From: Chitinophagaceae bacterium
GTDB lineage: Bacteria; Bacteroidota; Bacteroidia; Cytophagales; Cytophagaceae
DNA: 64,000 nucleotides
Direction of reading: 5' to 3'
NCBI GenBank assembly: GCA_028288405.1
Contig: JAQBNS010000097.1
Coordinates: 46,144 to 110,143 of the forward strand
The notes below the pieces were generated by a model. That model saw only the letters and a list, made by a program, of their open reading frames with translations, made no database searches and was not told the origin of the DNA. The position numbers were made by a program, and so were the translations under genes. Positions 18,669-30,200 of this stretch are shown here, piece after piece (the stretch's first letter is position 1; every line of letters starts with the position of its first letter).

Positions 18669-18707
18669 AATTCTTAGCCAAAAATTGCGCTTAGCGCTCT
18701 AAGAATT
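18669..18707. promoter_or_regulatory. Inverted repeat with nested hairpin upstream of the T9SS/CHAT operon
   Basis: AATTCTTAG (18669-18677) and CTAAGAATT (18699-18707) are perfect 9-bp arms, enclosing GCGC-TTA-GCGC. The repeat sits about 36 bp upstream of a promoter-like box, so it may be an operator or the end of an upstream element. Confidence 0.45.
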
Positions 18708-18742
18708 TCTTTTAAAATCACAATAAAGTTACACCACTCTCT

Positions 18743-18750
18743 TATCTTTA
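18743..18750 (+). promoter_or_regulatory. Probable -7 promoter element of the delta-60/PorP/CHAT operon
   Basis: TATCTTTA differs from TAnnTTTG only at the last base. It lies 22 nt before the ATG at 18773, leaving a leader of about 15 nt. Confidence 0.4.
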
Positions 18751-18772
18751 CAACTTACACGAGACGACACTT

Positions 18773-21700
18773 ATGACGACACGTAAACTACTCTTCACCC
18801 TTTTTCTGATCAGTTGTTTTTTCAAAAGTTTTGCACAGCCCGGTACATTGGATGCAAGCTTTAACAGCACAGGTATCAATACCTTTTCTTTTAAACAAAA
18901 CATTTCTGTTGAACATGTAGGCGCTTCCATTACAGATACTCTGGGTAATGTGTATATCGTAGGGACAGAATTTGGAGATGCTGCTTTGGGTACCGTTCCC
19001 TTTATTGTCAAAGTACTTCCAAGCGGAAAACTCGATCCTGCTTTTGGTACAAAAGGAAAAGCAAATATCAGTGGCATTACATCAGGTACCTTTATTCCTC
19101 AGGCAATCACACTTCATCCCAATGGGCATATTATTTTAGCAGGTTATATTGTCGGAGGGTCTCCGGATTATCCTTGTGTAATGAGTTTATTGAGCAATGG
19201 CAGTGCTGACTTCTCATTTCCTAATGGTGGATATGTATCCTATACTAATGCTCCGGAAGCGGCAGGTTCTGGAGCCGGTTTTACTGCGGTCCAAATCACA
19301 AAAGAAGGAAACATCATCGCTACAGGTAGCACCGGTGGATCGACTTCAGACTTCTTGGTGGCAGCACTTGATCAATATGGCAACAGCATTCTTTTTGCAG
19401 GCAATAATGCTGGGACTAAAACCATTGATTTTGCAAGCAGTACAGATATGGCTACCTGTTCAGCCTTAGATGATACAATTTTATATATAGCAGGTAATGT
19501 AAATAATAGCAGTATTGCCATTGCGGCGCTCGGCACAACGACCGGTAATTTTATCACTTCTTTTCAGGGAGGATACGAAACACTTACAAATAGCGGTGGT
19601 GATTCAAAAGACAGTTGTGCTGCCATTGCTATTACGACTGATCACAGTGTCATACTAGCGGGTTCTGCTACGGCGATTGCCACAGGCAACAGAAGTTTTT
19701 TTGCCTATAAGCTAGATGTTGGAGGAGCCTATCAATATTCTGTTCCTTACAACACACCTTCTTCTGTTGACAGCAAAGCGTATTCTATTTATCTGGATAA
19801 AGCAACCAGTAAAATGACTCTCGGAGGTAGTGTATACGATGGAGTAAGCGGCCAATATAGCTGGGCGTTGGTTCATGCAGATGCAGCAACAGGGGCGCAG
19901 GACAATGCACTCGGTATTCAGAATTACACAACCATTAATTCCAGTGCTTTCGAAGGAATCGTTAACATCCATAAACTCAAGGATGGTAATTTCATACTGA
20001 GCGGAACATATCACAATCCGGTTACAGGTGTGACAGACATTAAAACTAAAAAAGTCAATTCAGCCGGTGCTGCTGTAACAACTTATGGCAGTGCTTCAGA
20101 AGGAACGTTCTGGATCATAGACAGAAGTTCTTATGTAACGGATCTGGCTAAACGGAGTGACAATAAACTTTGGACTTGTGGAAACTATAAAGACGTTAAC
20201 AATTTGAGTGTTCCGGTGATTGCCTTGTTGAACAGCAATGGAAGTTTTGATACCGGCTTTGGAGGTATTTCGGGTTCCGATGCCGGAATAATTGAATTGC
20301 ACAACATTTTACCTTCTATTATTTCTACCGGGATAAAGGTAGGGTCAATTGCCTTGCAAGGCAATGATCTTATCGTGGCAGGAACATATGCAGACACCAA
20401 CCTTTTTGTTATTCGTGTGAAAAGTGATGGTACCTTGGACGACAGCTTCAATGGAAATTTCAAATTCAATTACCTCGCGGGACCCAATGGAAAAGGTGCC
20501 TATGCGCATCAAGTTTTGATTCAACCGGATAATAAAATTTTGGTATATGGATACCTTGGAGGAAGTCTTACGGTAAGCAGATACAATAGTGATGGATCAA
20601 AAGATGCAGGCTTTGGCGGAGGTACAGGATATTATGCACAGGATAGCACGGACGCTGGAGATTATGATATACTTAACCTTCAGCTTGCCTTGCAATCGGA
20701 TGGCAAAATAGTAGCAGTTGGTAACCGCATTGTTCCTTTTACTAGTTCTCAAGAAGCGCTGGCCTTTCGTCTCAACACCAATGGTACACGTGACTATACC
20801 TTTGCTTCCGCCACACAAGGTTTATTTACTTATAATCCAGGAGGTGCAAACGGTGTTCAATATGCTACCAGTGTATGCATTAATTCAAAAGGGAAAATTC
20901 TTGTAGGCGGCTTTATTCAAACCGGCGGCTCTAAGGCTCGTACGGAGGCGACTGGCAGCGGTACCAACTATCTTTTGTTGCAGGTAAACCCTAACGGTAC
21001 ACTGGACACTACGTTTGCTACGCATGGCGCAGCTTCTCTTAATGAAAATTATGAGACGCAGGGTATCCTAGGTTTGCAATTGGAAAATGACAATGCGATT
21101 GTTGCAACAGGCGTCGCAAATAATCCAGATAACATCTACCGCACAACCGTTTTACGTTTTAATGCATCGGGTTCACTAGACAATACGTTCAATAACCAGG
21201 GTCATTATGCCGTCAGCCGTGGTTATCCAAAGAAAGCATTAATTTTGGGCGGAAGTTTGTATGTGCTGGGCGGAGATGATAAAATGGACAATAGTCCTAA
21301 TGGCTACATTGCCAAATTGAAGTTGGGTACTGGTCCGCTGATAAAAACTACTTATCTCGCTCTGCCAAATTACATCAACAAATTTTACGGAGACAAACCA
21401 TTCATCGTGAAACCGGTGACCAATAGTCCTGCACCTATTCGCTATTCGGTCAGCGGTTCGACTTGTGCAACGATAGATTCAATGAGCGGTTTGGTTACCT
21501 TGACTTGTGCAACCATCAATCCTCCGGTTACGATCCGTGTGGCGCAAGCTGCCGTATCTGGTTACACTGCAGATACAGCCTATACTTCACTGTTCATTGC
21601 AAGAGGTATACCAACGATTGTATTTGATGAGCAAGGAGCTATAGTAGGAGAGAAATTTAAACTGGCCTTTCAGACCAATTATAACGATCCTGCTTTAACC

Positions 21701-22477
21701 TACTACACACAAATCGACCCTTACTACTCTCCATCTTTTAACCTGTATTCTACTGACAGTCTAGAAGTGTTAGCGGAAGGAACAGCCACAGTGACCATCT
21801 ACTTCTCTGGTACAAACAATTATGAAGGTGCGAGTGCTTCGGCTCTTGTTCATGGTTATACTGTTTATGTAGCGCCTGTAGCTTCTGACGATGAGATAAC
21901 GCTAATCAGTGGCACAGACAATGGAGCAGTTATTCAGGTATTGGCCAATGACCAGGCATTTTCAGGACAGATTAACGCAAGAAGCATTGACCTGGATCCT
22001 TCTACACCGGATGTGATAGACACGATATATGTATCTCCTTCTCTTGGATTATTTTATACAGATACGCTAGGCGCGGTACATTACGTGCCGTTTTCAGGAT
22101 TCATCGGTTCAGGTTCCATTAACTACACCATAAGAGACAATCACGGACAAGTATCAGCATCGGCTAAAATCTCCATTGCTGAAAAAGTACTCGGAGAAAA
22201 ACCGTCGCTCAAAGCGACACAGTTGTTTACACCCAATAACGACGGGCTGAACGATGCGTTTGTCATTGGCTATATCGATATGGATAAAACAAATAGTCTA
22301 AAAGTATACGACCGCAACGGAGAAGAATTATGCACCTTCAGCAATTATAAAAACGACTGGGGAGGTGAAATGCCGAACGGGAAGAAGGCGGAAAATGGCA
22401 TTTATTATTACTTGTTCACAGAAGGCGAAGACGGTGATCGTCGTGAGCTGAAAGGTGTAGTAGAGTTGAGAAGATAA
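18773..22477 (+). CDS. Delta-60 repeat surface protein with CHU_C (T9SS type B) C-terminus, paralogue 1
   Basis: The protein has 1234 residues. The signal peptide ends at K-S-F-A-Q. About residues 25-850 are delta-60 repeats of 50-60 residues with the pattern L-D-x-x-F followed by D-G-K-I-x-V-x-G; such repeats are predicted to form beta-propellers. Then come an MBG-like module (K-F-Y-G-D-K-P-F), a cadherin-like module with V-L-A-N-D-Q-A, and the CHU_C domain (T-P-N-N-D-G-L-N-D-A-F, then Y-D-R-N-G and N-G-I-Y-Y-Y). CHU_C is the type B T9SS sorting signal, also seen on gliding adhesins. It is the first gene of an apparent operon with a paralogue, PorP/SprF and TPR-CHAT genes. Surface exposure is likely; binding target unknown. 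Confidence 0.9.
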   Translation: MTTRKLLFTLFLISCFFKSFAQPGTLDASFNSTGINTFSFKQNISVEHVGASITDTLGNVYIVGTEFGDAALGTVPFIVKVLPSGKLDPAFGTKGKANISGITSGTFIPQAITLHPNGHIILAGYIVGGSPDYPCVMSLLSNGSADFSFPNGGYVSYTNAPEAAGSGAGFTAVQITKEGNIIATGSTGGSTSDFLVAALDQYGNSILFAGNNAGTKTIDFASSTDMATCSALDDTILYIAGNVNNSSIAIAALGTTTGNFITSFQGGYETLTNSGGDSKDSCAAIAITTDHSVILAGSATAIATGNRSFFAYKLDVGGAYQYSVPYNTPSSVDSKAYSIYLDKATSKMTLGGSVYDGVSGQYSWALVHADAATGAQDNALGIQNYTTINSSAFEGIVNIHKLKDGNFILSGTYHNPVTGVTDIKTKKVNSAGAAVTTYGSASEGTFWIIDRSSYVTDLAKRSDNKLWTCGNYKDVNNLSVPVIALLNSNGSFDTGFGGISGSDAGIIELHNILPSIISTGIKVGSIALQGNDLIVAGTYADTNLFVIRVKSDGTLDDSFNGNFKFNYLAGPNGKGAYAHQVLIQPDNKILVYGYLGGSLTVSRYNSDGSKDAGFGGGTGYYAQDSTDAGDYDILNLQLALQSDGKIVAVGNRIVPFTSSQEALAFRLNTNGTRDYTFASATQGLFTYNPGGANGVQYATSVCINSKGKILVGGFIQTGGSKARTEATGSGTNYLLLQVNPNGTLDTTFATHGAASLNENYETQGILGLQLENDNAIVATGVANNPDNIYRTTVLRFNASGSLDNTFNNQGHYAVSRGYPKKALILGGSLYVLGGDDKMDNSPNGYIAKLKLGTGPLIKTTYLALPNYINKFYGDKPFIVKPVTNSPAPIRYSVSGSTCATIDSMSGLVTLTCATINPPVTIRVAQAAVSGYTADTAYTSLFIARGIPTIVFDEQGAIVGEKFKLAFQTNYNDPALTYYTQIDPYYSPSFNLYSTDSLEVLAEGTATVTIYFSGTNNYEGASASALVHGYTVYVAPVASDDEITLISGTDNGAVIQVLANDQAFSGQINARSIDLDPSTPDVIDTIYVSPSLGLFYTDTLGAVHYVPFSGFIGSGSINYTIRDNHGQVSASAKISIAEKVLGEKPSLKATQLFTPNNDGLNDAFVIGYIDMDKTNSLKVYDRNGEELCTFSNYKNDWGGEMPNGKKAENGIYYYLFTEGEDGDRRELKGVVELRR

Positions 22478-22602
22478 TTAAGGACCAATGGGCTCAACAG
22501 GCAGGCAGTTGGTAAAAAATAGAGTGAGTACATGTGGCAAGAGTTGTAAAAAATACTTGTCACAAAAAATTAAAAGGACAAACCAAACAAAAATTCATTT
22601 TT

Positions 22603-25600
22603 ATGATGAAACATTACTGCTTTGCATTACTTGCTTTTGCTGCTTCGCTAAGCAATGCCTGGGCACAGCCAGGTGCACTCGATCCTGCCTTTGCCACTAA
22701 AGGACTCAAGAAATTTTCTTTCCGTCAAAACTTATCGGCAGACCAGGCACTTGCTTCTGTACTGGATGCTTCAGGCAATCTCTACGTTGCGGGATTTGAA
22801 ACGAACACCAACGGAGGGCAGAATCCCTTCGTGGTAAAGATGCTTCCTTCCGGTAAGCTCGATCAAAGTTTTGGGAAAGAAGGCAAAAGTACATTCCATA
22901 TCGGCTATAGCCCTAGTGATTACTTCTATCCCAATGCCATCGCATTGCAAGACAATGGTAAAATTGTACTGGCGGGATATTACTACTATACCGGCGATGG
23001 CACTATTCCCTATGCTAGTGTGCTTAGGCTGAATGCAAACGGATCGTTGGATGTAGATTTTGGCAATCAGTCTGGATATTCCACCTATAATACGCAGTCT
23101 ACTTATAGTTCTGTTGTTATTAAGAACGATACGATTTTTGCTACAGGAGGAACTTATACTCCATCTAATCCATATGCCGATTTTATCATTAGCGTCTATG
23201 ATTCTACCGGCTATCCTGTATACATCAATGGTTATCCGGGCATGAGCATTAATTTCTCTGGTCCACTGGTAGCTGATTATGCCACTTGTTCTGCATTGGA
23301 TGGTGACATTCTCTATGTAGGAGGAATGACTCAGGATGCTAATGGTTATGCTGCTTTTGGTTATTCCGCCTTTAATACAAAAACCCTTGATACCGTGGCG
23401 GGTCGCTCAGCTGTGCTCTTGCCTATGAGTGCAGGCAGTTTAGGAACACTCAACACCTGCACAGCAATTAAAGTAACGTCTAATCATGAAGTGCTACTTG
23501 GCGGTTATGTCGATTATGGTAACAGCAATAACCAGCGTGATTTCTTATTGTATAAACTAAATGCCAGCGGTCAACCTGATCTTACGTTTTCGGCTGCAGG
23601 TTATCAAACATATAAATTGGGAACGAATTTGTACAACTCTATTACCACTATGTTGTTAGACGGCAACAATATAGTACTAGCCGGCAGCAGCAACATTTCA
23701 TATGCTGATATACCGATGTGGGGAGCTACACGTGTAAATACTTCCAGTGGAATTGTCGATGCTGGTTTTTCTTCTGCCAATATTTCCAACATTAAAGGCT
23801 CTGACGAATGTATTACCAGTGTTACCAAATTAAGTGATGGCAGCTATTATTTTGTGGGCACATGGAGTTCTACAAATAATGAAGATGCGCTTGTAAAGAA
23901 AGTCACCAATAATGGTTCGAATGTAACTGGCTTTGGGAGCGGTTCGAAGACGAATTTTTGGATAGAAGATTACGATGGTATAGTTACTGATTTGGCGAAG
24001 AGGCCAGACGGAAAATTCTGGATCAGCGGTTATTATAAAGACCCATCTGATACGGATGATAAAATCAAATTCGGAGCACTGGCCTTGTTAAACAGCGATG
24101 GGAGTACAGATACAACAACCGTGAAGGGAAACGGAGATGTAGGCGTCATCAACATTGCTACCCTGATGCAGACCTATAGTGGCTTTGAAAATGCAGTGGT
24201 TACCGCGATTGAAGTAGAAACAGCAGGAACCTTGCTCGTAGCGGGAACTTATTTGACCGCTGACGACAGCACAGGGGCGTTTCTTATTCGCTTAGGTATG
24301 GACGGTACATTGCAATCCTTTAATGGCGGTTCGACTTTCAACTCATTTAATATGGGTAATTGTTATCCCCATGAAGTCATCATCCAACCGAATAATTACA
24401 TACTGGTATCCGGTTACGCTCGTGGAATGCAGGCTGTAGCACGTTTCACCAATTTAGGAACAACAGATCCTTCATTTGGCACAGCTGGAGTTTTCGTTTT
24501 CAGCGATGCTCATCCCAATGATGACCTCGAGCTTAATTACGTACAGGCAAAATTACAATCAGACGGTAAAATAGTATGTGCAGGGACTTATTTTACAAAT
24601 GATTCGAGCGGTGACTTTTTGGTTTTCCGGTTGACCAGCGCCGGTCAGTTGGACGATACAGGACCTGGATTATTTGGTGCTGGTGGTTTCTACACTAAGG
24701 CTCTTAATAATGAAGGTACAGATTTTGCTTTAGCGGTGGCCATTAAATCCAATGGTCAGATTCTGGCAGGTGGTATGATCACTAACGGTAGTAATTCCAC
24801 GTATGCGATACTACAGCTTAATAACGATGGTTCGTTGGATAGTACATTCGGAAACAGTCTGATAAAAGGAGTATTCATACATGATGCAGCAGGCTATCCT
24901 CAGCAGGCTATCAGAACACTGAATGTTGAAAGTGTCAATGCGATCGTAGCCACGGGTGTTGCAGGAGATGATAAGGGTGATTATTACAGTACAGCTTTAC
25001 GTATCACAGCAACCGGAAAACTGGATCAGACTTTTATTGGACAAGGTCACAAAGCGATCGCTTTAGGTTATACCAGAACAGCAAAATTGTACAACGGTCA
25101 ACTCTACATTATTGGAGGTACCAATCAGCCGAGGACTTTACCTGTGAAGGGTCAGATCGCTCGTTTGAACCTGGGTACAGGACCGATTATTAAAACAACG
25201 AATCTTAAGCTACCGGATCACCTGAACGTTACGTTTGGAGATGTCCCTTTTACACTGAAGCCTATCACCAATAGTTATGGTCCGATTACATACAGTGTAC
25301 TCCATGGTGCCGATCAAGGAACAGTAGATCCGAAGACAGGTTTGGTAACGATCATAGGTGTTCCAGGTGGTGAAGAATGGAGTCTAGAGGTACAGGCCTA
25401 CCAAGCCCCGGTACCAGGCTATATAGAAGCCTACGCGTCAGTTAAAATTTACATAAACCGCGCACTTCCTACTATTGTATTTACTGATCAGGGAGGTTTA
25501 GTCGGAGATACGATCAGACTTTCGTTTCAAACGAATGCTGACACCAGCGGTGGAAATTATGGTTACTCCTTCTCCTCTCCCAATTTTCAACCTTATACAC

Positions 25601-26316
25601 AAGATAGTGTGATCATTCTGGCAGAAGGTTCTGCAGAGATAACACTGACTTTATACAGCTCACAGAATTACGATTATGCAGCCTCAACGGCTACTGTTCA
25701 TGGGTACATCAAAGCGATTATACCAGTAGCAGCCGATGATCAGGTGGAGTTAATTCAGGGACTTAATGAAGAAGTGGATATTCCTGTGCTGGCCAATGAC
25801 CAGGCCTATACGGGTAATATTGTACCTTACCTGATCGATTTAGATCCGAGCACAAAAGCCATTGATAGCGTATATTTCTCCTCTGCGCTTGGTGCCTTTA
25901 AGACAGACAGAGCGGGTGTGGTACATTATATTCCTTTTCAAGGGCTTGTTGGTGGAGGTGAAATCAGTTATACCATTACTGATTCAAGAGGCGATGTGTC
26001 TGCACCGGCTAAAATTTCAGTCAGTGTAAAATTGTTGGGACAAAGACCGGCACTGAAAGCGACGGAATTGGTAACACCCAATAACGACGGGCTTAACGAC
26101 GCATTCGTGATTGGCTATGTGGATTTTGAAAAAGAGAACACCCTGAGAATATACGATCGCAACGGACAAGAATTGCTTACGCTGGACAATTACAGAAACG
26201 ATTGGGAAGGTACTTTGCCAAACGGTAAGCAGGTAGAGAATGGTATCTATTATTATCTTTTCAGAGAAGGTAATGACGAGCGTGAATTAAAAGGATCGGT
26301 AGAATTCAAAAAATAA
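22603..26316 (+). CDS. Delta-60 repeat surface protein with CHU_C (T9SS type B) C-terminus, paralogue 2
   Basis: The protein has 1237 residues. Domain order is the same as in the preceding gene: signal peptide ending A-W-A-Q, delta-60 repeats, MBG-like module (F-G-D-V-P-F), cadherin-like V-L-A-N-D-Q-A, and CHU_C with T-P-N-N-D-G-L-N-D-A-F. The two arose by tandem duplication, since repeat count, linkers and final domain align throughout although the middles have diverged. The ATG at 22603 (M-M-K-H-Y-C-F) is chosen because it directly precedes the signal peptide; an in-frame GTG at 22534 would add 23 charged residues in front of it. It begins 125 nt after paralogue 1 and ends 86 nt before the PorP/SprF gene. 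Confidence 0.9.
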   Translation: MMKHYCFALLAFAASLSNAWAQPGALDPAFATKGLKKFSFRQNLSADQALASVLDASGNLYVAGFETNTNGGQNPFVVKMLPSGKLDQSFGKEGKSTFHIGYSPSDYFYPNAIALQDNGKIVLAGYYYYTGDGTIPYASVLRLNANGSLDVDFGNQSGYSTYNTQSTYSSVVIKNDTIFATGGTYTPSNPYADFIISVYDSTGYPVYINGYPGMSINFSGPLVADYATCSALDGDILYVGGMTQDANGYAAFGYSAFNTKTLDTVAGRSAVLLPMSAGSLGTLNTCTAIKVTSNHEVLLGGYVDYGNSNNQRDFLLYKLNASGQPDLTFSAAGYQTYKLGTNLYNSITTMLLDGNNIVLAGSSNISYADIPMWGATRVNTSSGIVDAGFSSANISNIKGSDECITSVTKLSDGSYYFVGTWSSTNNEDALVKKVTNNGSNVTGFGSGSKTNFWIEDYDGIVTDLAKRPDGKFWISGYYKDPSDTDDKIKFGALALLNSDGSTDTTTVKGNGDVGVINIATLMQTYSGFENAVVTAIEVETAGTLLVAGTYLTADDSTGAFLIRLGMDGTLQSFNGGSTFNSFNMGNCYPHEVIIQPNNYILVSGYARGMQAVARFTNLGTTDPSFGTAGVFVFSDAHPNDDLELNYVQAKLQSDGKIVCAGTYFTNDSSGDFLVFRLTSAGQLDDTGPGLFGAGGFYTKALNNEGTDFALAVAIKSNGQILAGGMITNGSNSTYAILQLNNDGSLDSTFGNSLIKGVFIHDAAGYPQQAIRTLNVESVNAIVATGVAGDDKGDYYSTALRITATGKLDQTFIGQGHKAIALGYTRTAKLYNGQLYIIGGTNQPRTLPVKGQIARLNLGTGPIIKTTNLKLPDHLNVTFGDVPFTLKPITNSYGPITYSVLHGADQGTVDPKTGLVTIIGVPGGEEWSLEVQAYQAPVPGYIEAYASVKIYINRALPTIVFTDQGGLVGDTIRLSFQTNADTSGGNYGYSFSSPNFQPYTQDSVIILAEGSAEITLTLYSSQNYDYAASTATVHGYIKAIIPVAADDQVELIQGLNEEVDIPVLANDQAYTGNIVPYLIDLDPSTKAIDSVYFSSALGAFKTDRAGVVHYIPFQGLVGGGEISYTITDSRGDVSAPAKISVSVKLLGQRPALKATELVTPNNDGLNDAFVIGYVDFEKENTLRIYDRNGQELLTLDNYRNDWEGTLPNGKQVENGIYYYLFREGNDERELKGSVEFKK

Positions 26317-26402
26317 TAAAAATAATAGATCAATAAAACTTAAACTAAAAGACCGGTATCCGGAAAACTTTATCCGGGTCTATTGGTCACACAATTAAAA
26401 CA

Positions 26403-27296
26403 ATGAAAACAAGTTTACGTTACTTCCTTTGTGCTGTTGTTGCTGTTCTATCCCTGAATCAAGCCCATGCACAACAATATCCTTCCGTAGGATTTTTCAC
26501 CAACACGCAATTGTTTTTCAATCCGGCTTATGCAGGTTCGGGTGAAGGCATCCGTGCGACAGGCTTGTACAGGTCGCAGTGGACAGGTGTTACAGGAGCA
26601 CCGCAGACACAAATAGTAGCCATCGACGGTCCATTGGGACGAGGCATCGGCTTGGGTGCTACGGTATCCCGCGATAAGTTTTTCTCTTACAATCAAGTTG
26701 ATATTATGCCGAGTGTGTCTTACCGTGTGAACGTTGGGCCCGAGACCTATGTACAGGCTGGTTTGAGAGCTGGCGTGTCTATTGTGAACTTTGGTTCCGA
26801 TGTTTTCCAGTGGCAAGATAATGATCCGGTTAAGAACGATCAAAACAGAAACGGTGTAGTACCAAGAATAGGAGCAGGATTATATTTGAAAGCACCCAAA
26901 TATTTCCTGGGACTTTCAGCGCCTGATTTGGTGAACATCGATTCAAAAAAAATATTTTACGACAACAGTACTGGAAAATCAACGCTTAAAACGAACTACT
27001 TCTTAACAGCGGGAGCGCGATTGGATATCAGTGAATACATAACGTTTGTTCCAAATGCTTTGGTAAGAGCGTATGCCAATCGCCCTGTTTATGCAAGCAT
27101 CAATGCCGGTTTTGAATTCAACCAGACAGTATTGTTTGGAGTAGGATATATTTATTCCAACGGCTTTGCCGCTTATACCATGATTGGTTTTACTCCTAAA
27201 ATAAAAGCCGGTTACCGTTTTGAATACAGTCCTTCCGATACCAACATCGGTAAGTACTCCACCAATGAAATCGTCATCTCTTATGGCATACAATAG
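26403..27296 (+). CDS. PorP/SprF family T9SS outer-membrane protein
   Basis: The protein has 297 residues. A signal peptide ends at A-H-A-Q. The family opening is clear: Q-Q-Y-P-S, then L-F-F-N-P-A-Y-A-G-S, then Q-W-T-G-V-T-G-A-P-Q-T-Q. This is followed by alternating strands of an outer-membrane beta-barrel. Family members are known to be encoded next to CHU_C (type B) substrates and to be needed for their secretion or surface attachment, as with SprF for SprB. Here it lies directly after two such substrates, so it is most likely their dedicated partner. Its 3' end overlaps the start of the TPR-CHAT gene by 14 nt, implying coupled translation. Confidence 0.93.
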   Translation: MKTSLRYFLCAVVAVLSLNQAHAQQYPSVGFFTNTQLFFNPAYAGSGEGIRATGLYRSQWTGVTGAPQTQIVAIDGPLGRGIGLGATVSRDKFFSYNQVDIMPSVSYRVNVGPETYVQAGLRAGVSIVNFGSDVFQWQDNDPVKNDQNRNGVVPRIGAGLYLKAPKYFLGLSAPDLVNIDSKKIFYDNSTGKSTLKTNYFLTAGARLDISEYITFVPNALVRAYANRPVYASINAGFEFNQTVLFGVGYIYSNGFAAYTMIGFTPKIKAGYRFEYSPSDTNIGKYSTNEIVISYGIQ

Positions 27297-30200
27297 TTTT
27301 ATATACTCACTGGGAAAGAAGATCAAGCAGTCTTTAGTAGTCTTGCTCTTGATTCTTCCTCTTGCTGCACTCGCTAAATCTGATCCGGCAGCGAAAGCAA
27401 AAGCCGATCAGCAGAAAATCCTTTTGCTGGATCAGTATTACCGTTCCGGTAACTATAAGTTTGGATTGACCCGTGTCAAAGAATTCTCCAGAACGTTTTC
27501 CAAACGTTACGATGAGAAGTCCTTGTACCGTGTCTCTTTGAAATCTTATGCAGCGCTATTTAGCATTGCTATTTCAGAAGTAGAAGATTATTATACTTAC
27601 CTGGGAGAAGCAGAGAAAGCGTTTGCTCAGGCAGACAAAACGGATTTGTCAGCTTATATTCTTTCTGTCAATGCTTTGGCAGAAGCGTATGCCAGTGTTG
27701 GGAATGAATTGAAAGCAGAAGAATTATATACGGAACTGCTGAACAGTGAAATTTACAAGAGAGAAGAAAAAGCCAATCCCTATTCGCTAGAAGCAGCTAA
27801 TGGTTTTGTAAAGACTCAATTTCGTCAGGGTTATTACAATGCGGCGCAGAAAAACATAGATAAATACATGACGCGTGCTTTCTTGCGCACCGGTGCTTAC
27901 GATTCTATTCCAGACAAAGAAGGTGTATTGCATTATGGTAAAGTAAAAAAGAAAGAGTTGCTGTTGCGCAAAAAACAATATGCAACCCTGGCTTTATTGA
28001 AAGCGGAAATTTTTAGAGAAAACGGATTCATCGATTCAGCCTTGAGTATATTGAATCAATCCGAAACCTGGATCAAGAAAAACTTAAAGTACCACGGAGG
28101 TTTATTGGCCCAGACGTATTTATTAAAGGCCCAGCTGTACAATGTAAAAGACAATTTACAAGAAGAAGAGCGCGCCTTGTCTAAAGCATTAGGAGCCTCA
28201 CAGAAATTTTACAAGCAATATTCACCGATAGCTGTTTCCATACAACGCGAACTGATCCGCAACCTCATCGAGCAGGGCCGTCCGGAAGAAGCAACGATCC
28301 GCAACAACAACCTGGATGTGCAGGTATTAGGCTACTACGGTAAAAACAGTTTGGCTTATGAAAACAACAAATTGATTGACGTAGAACGTGAAATCTACAA
28401 TGGTGAATGGAAACGTGCAGCAAGACACCTGGAAGATTATTTAGGCAATGAAGAGGTGCTGCCTCCTTACCATAAGGACCGTGCCGATGCCTTGATTAAA
28501 ATTGCCGACGCTTATATCAATACCAATGAAATCGACAAAGCGGAAGCTTCTATGTTGAAGTCGGTAGAGATCTATGAAAAACTCAATGGCAAAAAAGCGC
28601 CGGCCTATCACTTGACCTTGTTGAAGCTTGCTGCTTTCTACACCGAGTATTCGGATAAATTCAAAGAAGCGGAAAACATTTACAATACCAGTTTTGACAG
28701 TGTATTGAACGTCAGTATTTCTCATTACAGTACGTATTACAACCAGCACAAATACGGTGAAGCACATTTGATGGAAGTATTGGAGCGCTACGATAAAGCA
28801 GGAGCGTTGTACAGTGACATCGCGGAAGATGCTAAAATCAAATTCGGACCTACATCTATTGACTACGCGATCGCATTAGACCGCTATGCGGATTTTGAAG
28901 TAACAGTGGGTAATTACCTCGAAGCCGATCAGAAACTGAAAGAAGCGCGTTTGATTTTCGAAAAGAACATTCAACGCCGTCACATCCAGGATCAGGCGCA
29001 CTTGCTTCAAACCTTAGGTCGTTTCCTGATTGTACAAGGTTTGTACGAAGAAGCGAGTACCGTCTTTAACAAAGAACGTCGCTTATTGAAACGTTCATTT
29101 TTTGAAGAAACAGATATTTATGCCGCACAGGAAGATGTGTTCTTGTTGAACATCTATTTAGGCAAATACCAAAAAACAGAAGAAGCGCTCAACGACATCA
29201 TTGCGATGCGCCAAAAACGTTTCGGCCCTGAACATAAGAGTTTGATCAATCCTTTATGTTATTTGGCTTACCTGAAAATCGTAACAGGTAATTATACCGA
29301 AGCAGAAACACACGTAGACAAGGCACTGGCTATTGCTTACAAATTGTTTGGAGAAAACTCTGTCAAGTACGCCGATGTATTGGTATATAAGAAAATGTTG
29401 TACACCGCCATCGGTGATTACGATCAGGCGGAGAAAGCCATCAAAAAAGTGGTAGACATTAATGTGACGCATTTTGGCGAGAACCACATTAAGGTGGCGA
29501 AGTACATGCACGAATTGGCATTGGCAAAACACTATAGTCAGGTCGATTCGAAGAAAACATTGGTCAGCAATTTTTCACAAGAAGGTGACAGAGGAACTAC
29601 ACGAAGTGTAGGAACCGTAGGATCCAAGAAAGAAAAAAAGGCCGATGCTCCGAAACTCAATACCAGCGCCAACAGCGAAGTGTTATTTAACAAGTCATTA
29701 GAAATCCTGAGAGAAGAATTGGGTGAAACCAATCCGGAGTATGCGATTGCGTTGGAGAACGCGGCCGTATACTACCTCAATACAGGCAAGGTGCAAGTAG
29801 CGGTAGATTACATCAAGCAGGCTAAAAGCATCTGGGTGAAAGTATTGGGTGACAATAATTTTTACTCGGCACGTATTGATTACCTCACCGGCAACATCCT
29901 GACGGTACAAGGTAATTATCCGGAAGCCTTGAAATCATACGAACGTTCAAGAGATGCGTTCAAAGATTTGTTTGATGAAAATCATCCGGATTACCTGGAG
30001 TCGCAAGGAAAGTGCGCACAAGTCTATTATGTCGTGGGCGATGTGAAACATGCCATTGAATCTTCGGAAGAGACAGTAGATAAATCATTGATCTACCTGG
30101 ATAAAATTTTTCCTTCCTTGAGTGAAAGAGGAAAGGCAAGTTATTGGGTAAAAGTGAAAGGCCATTTTGAGTTTTACAACACCTTGGCTTTTACACAAAA

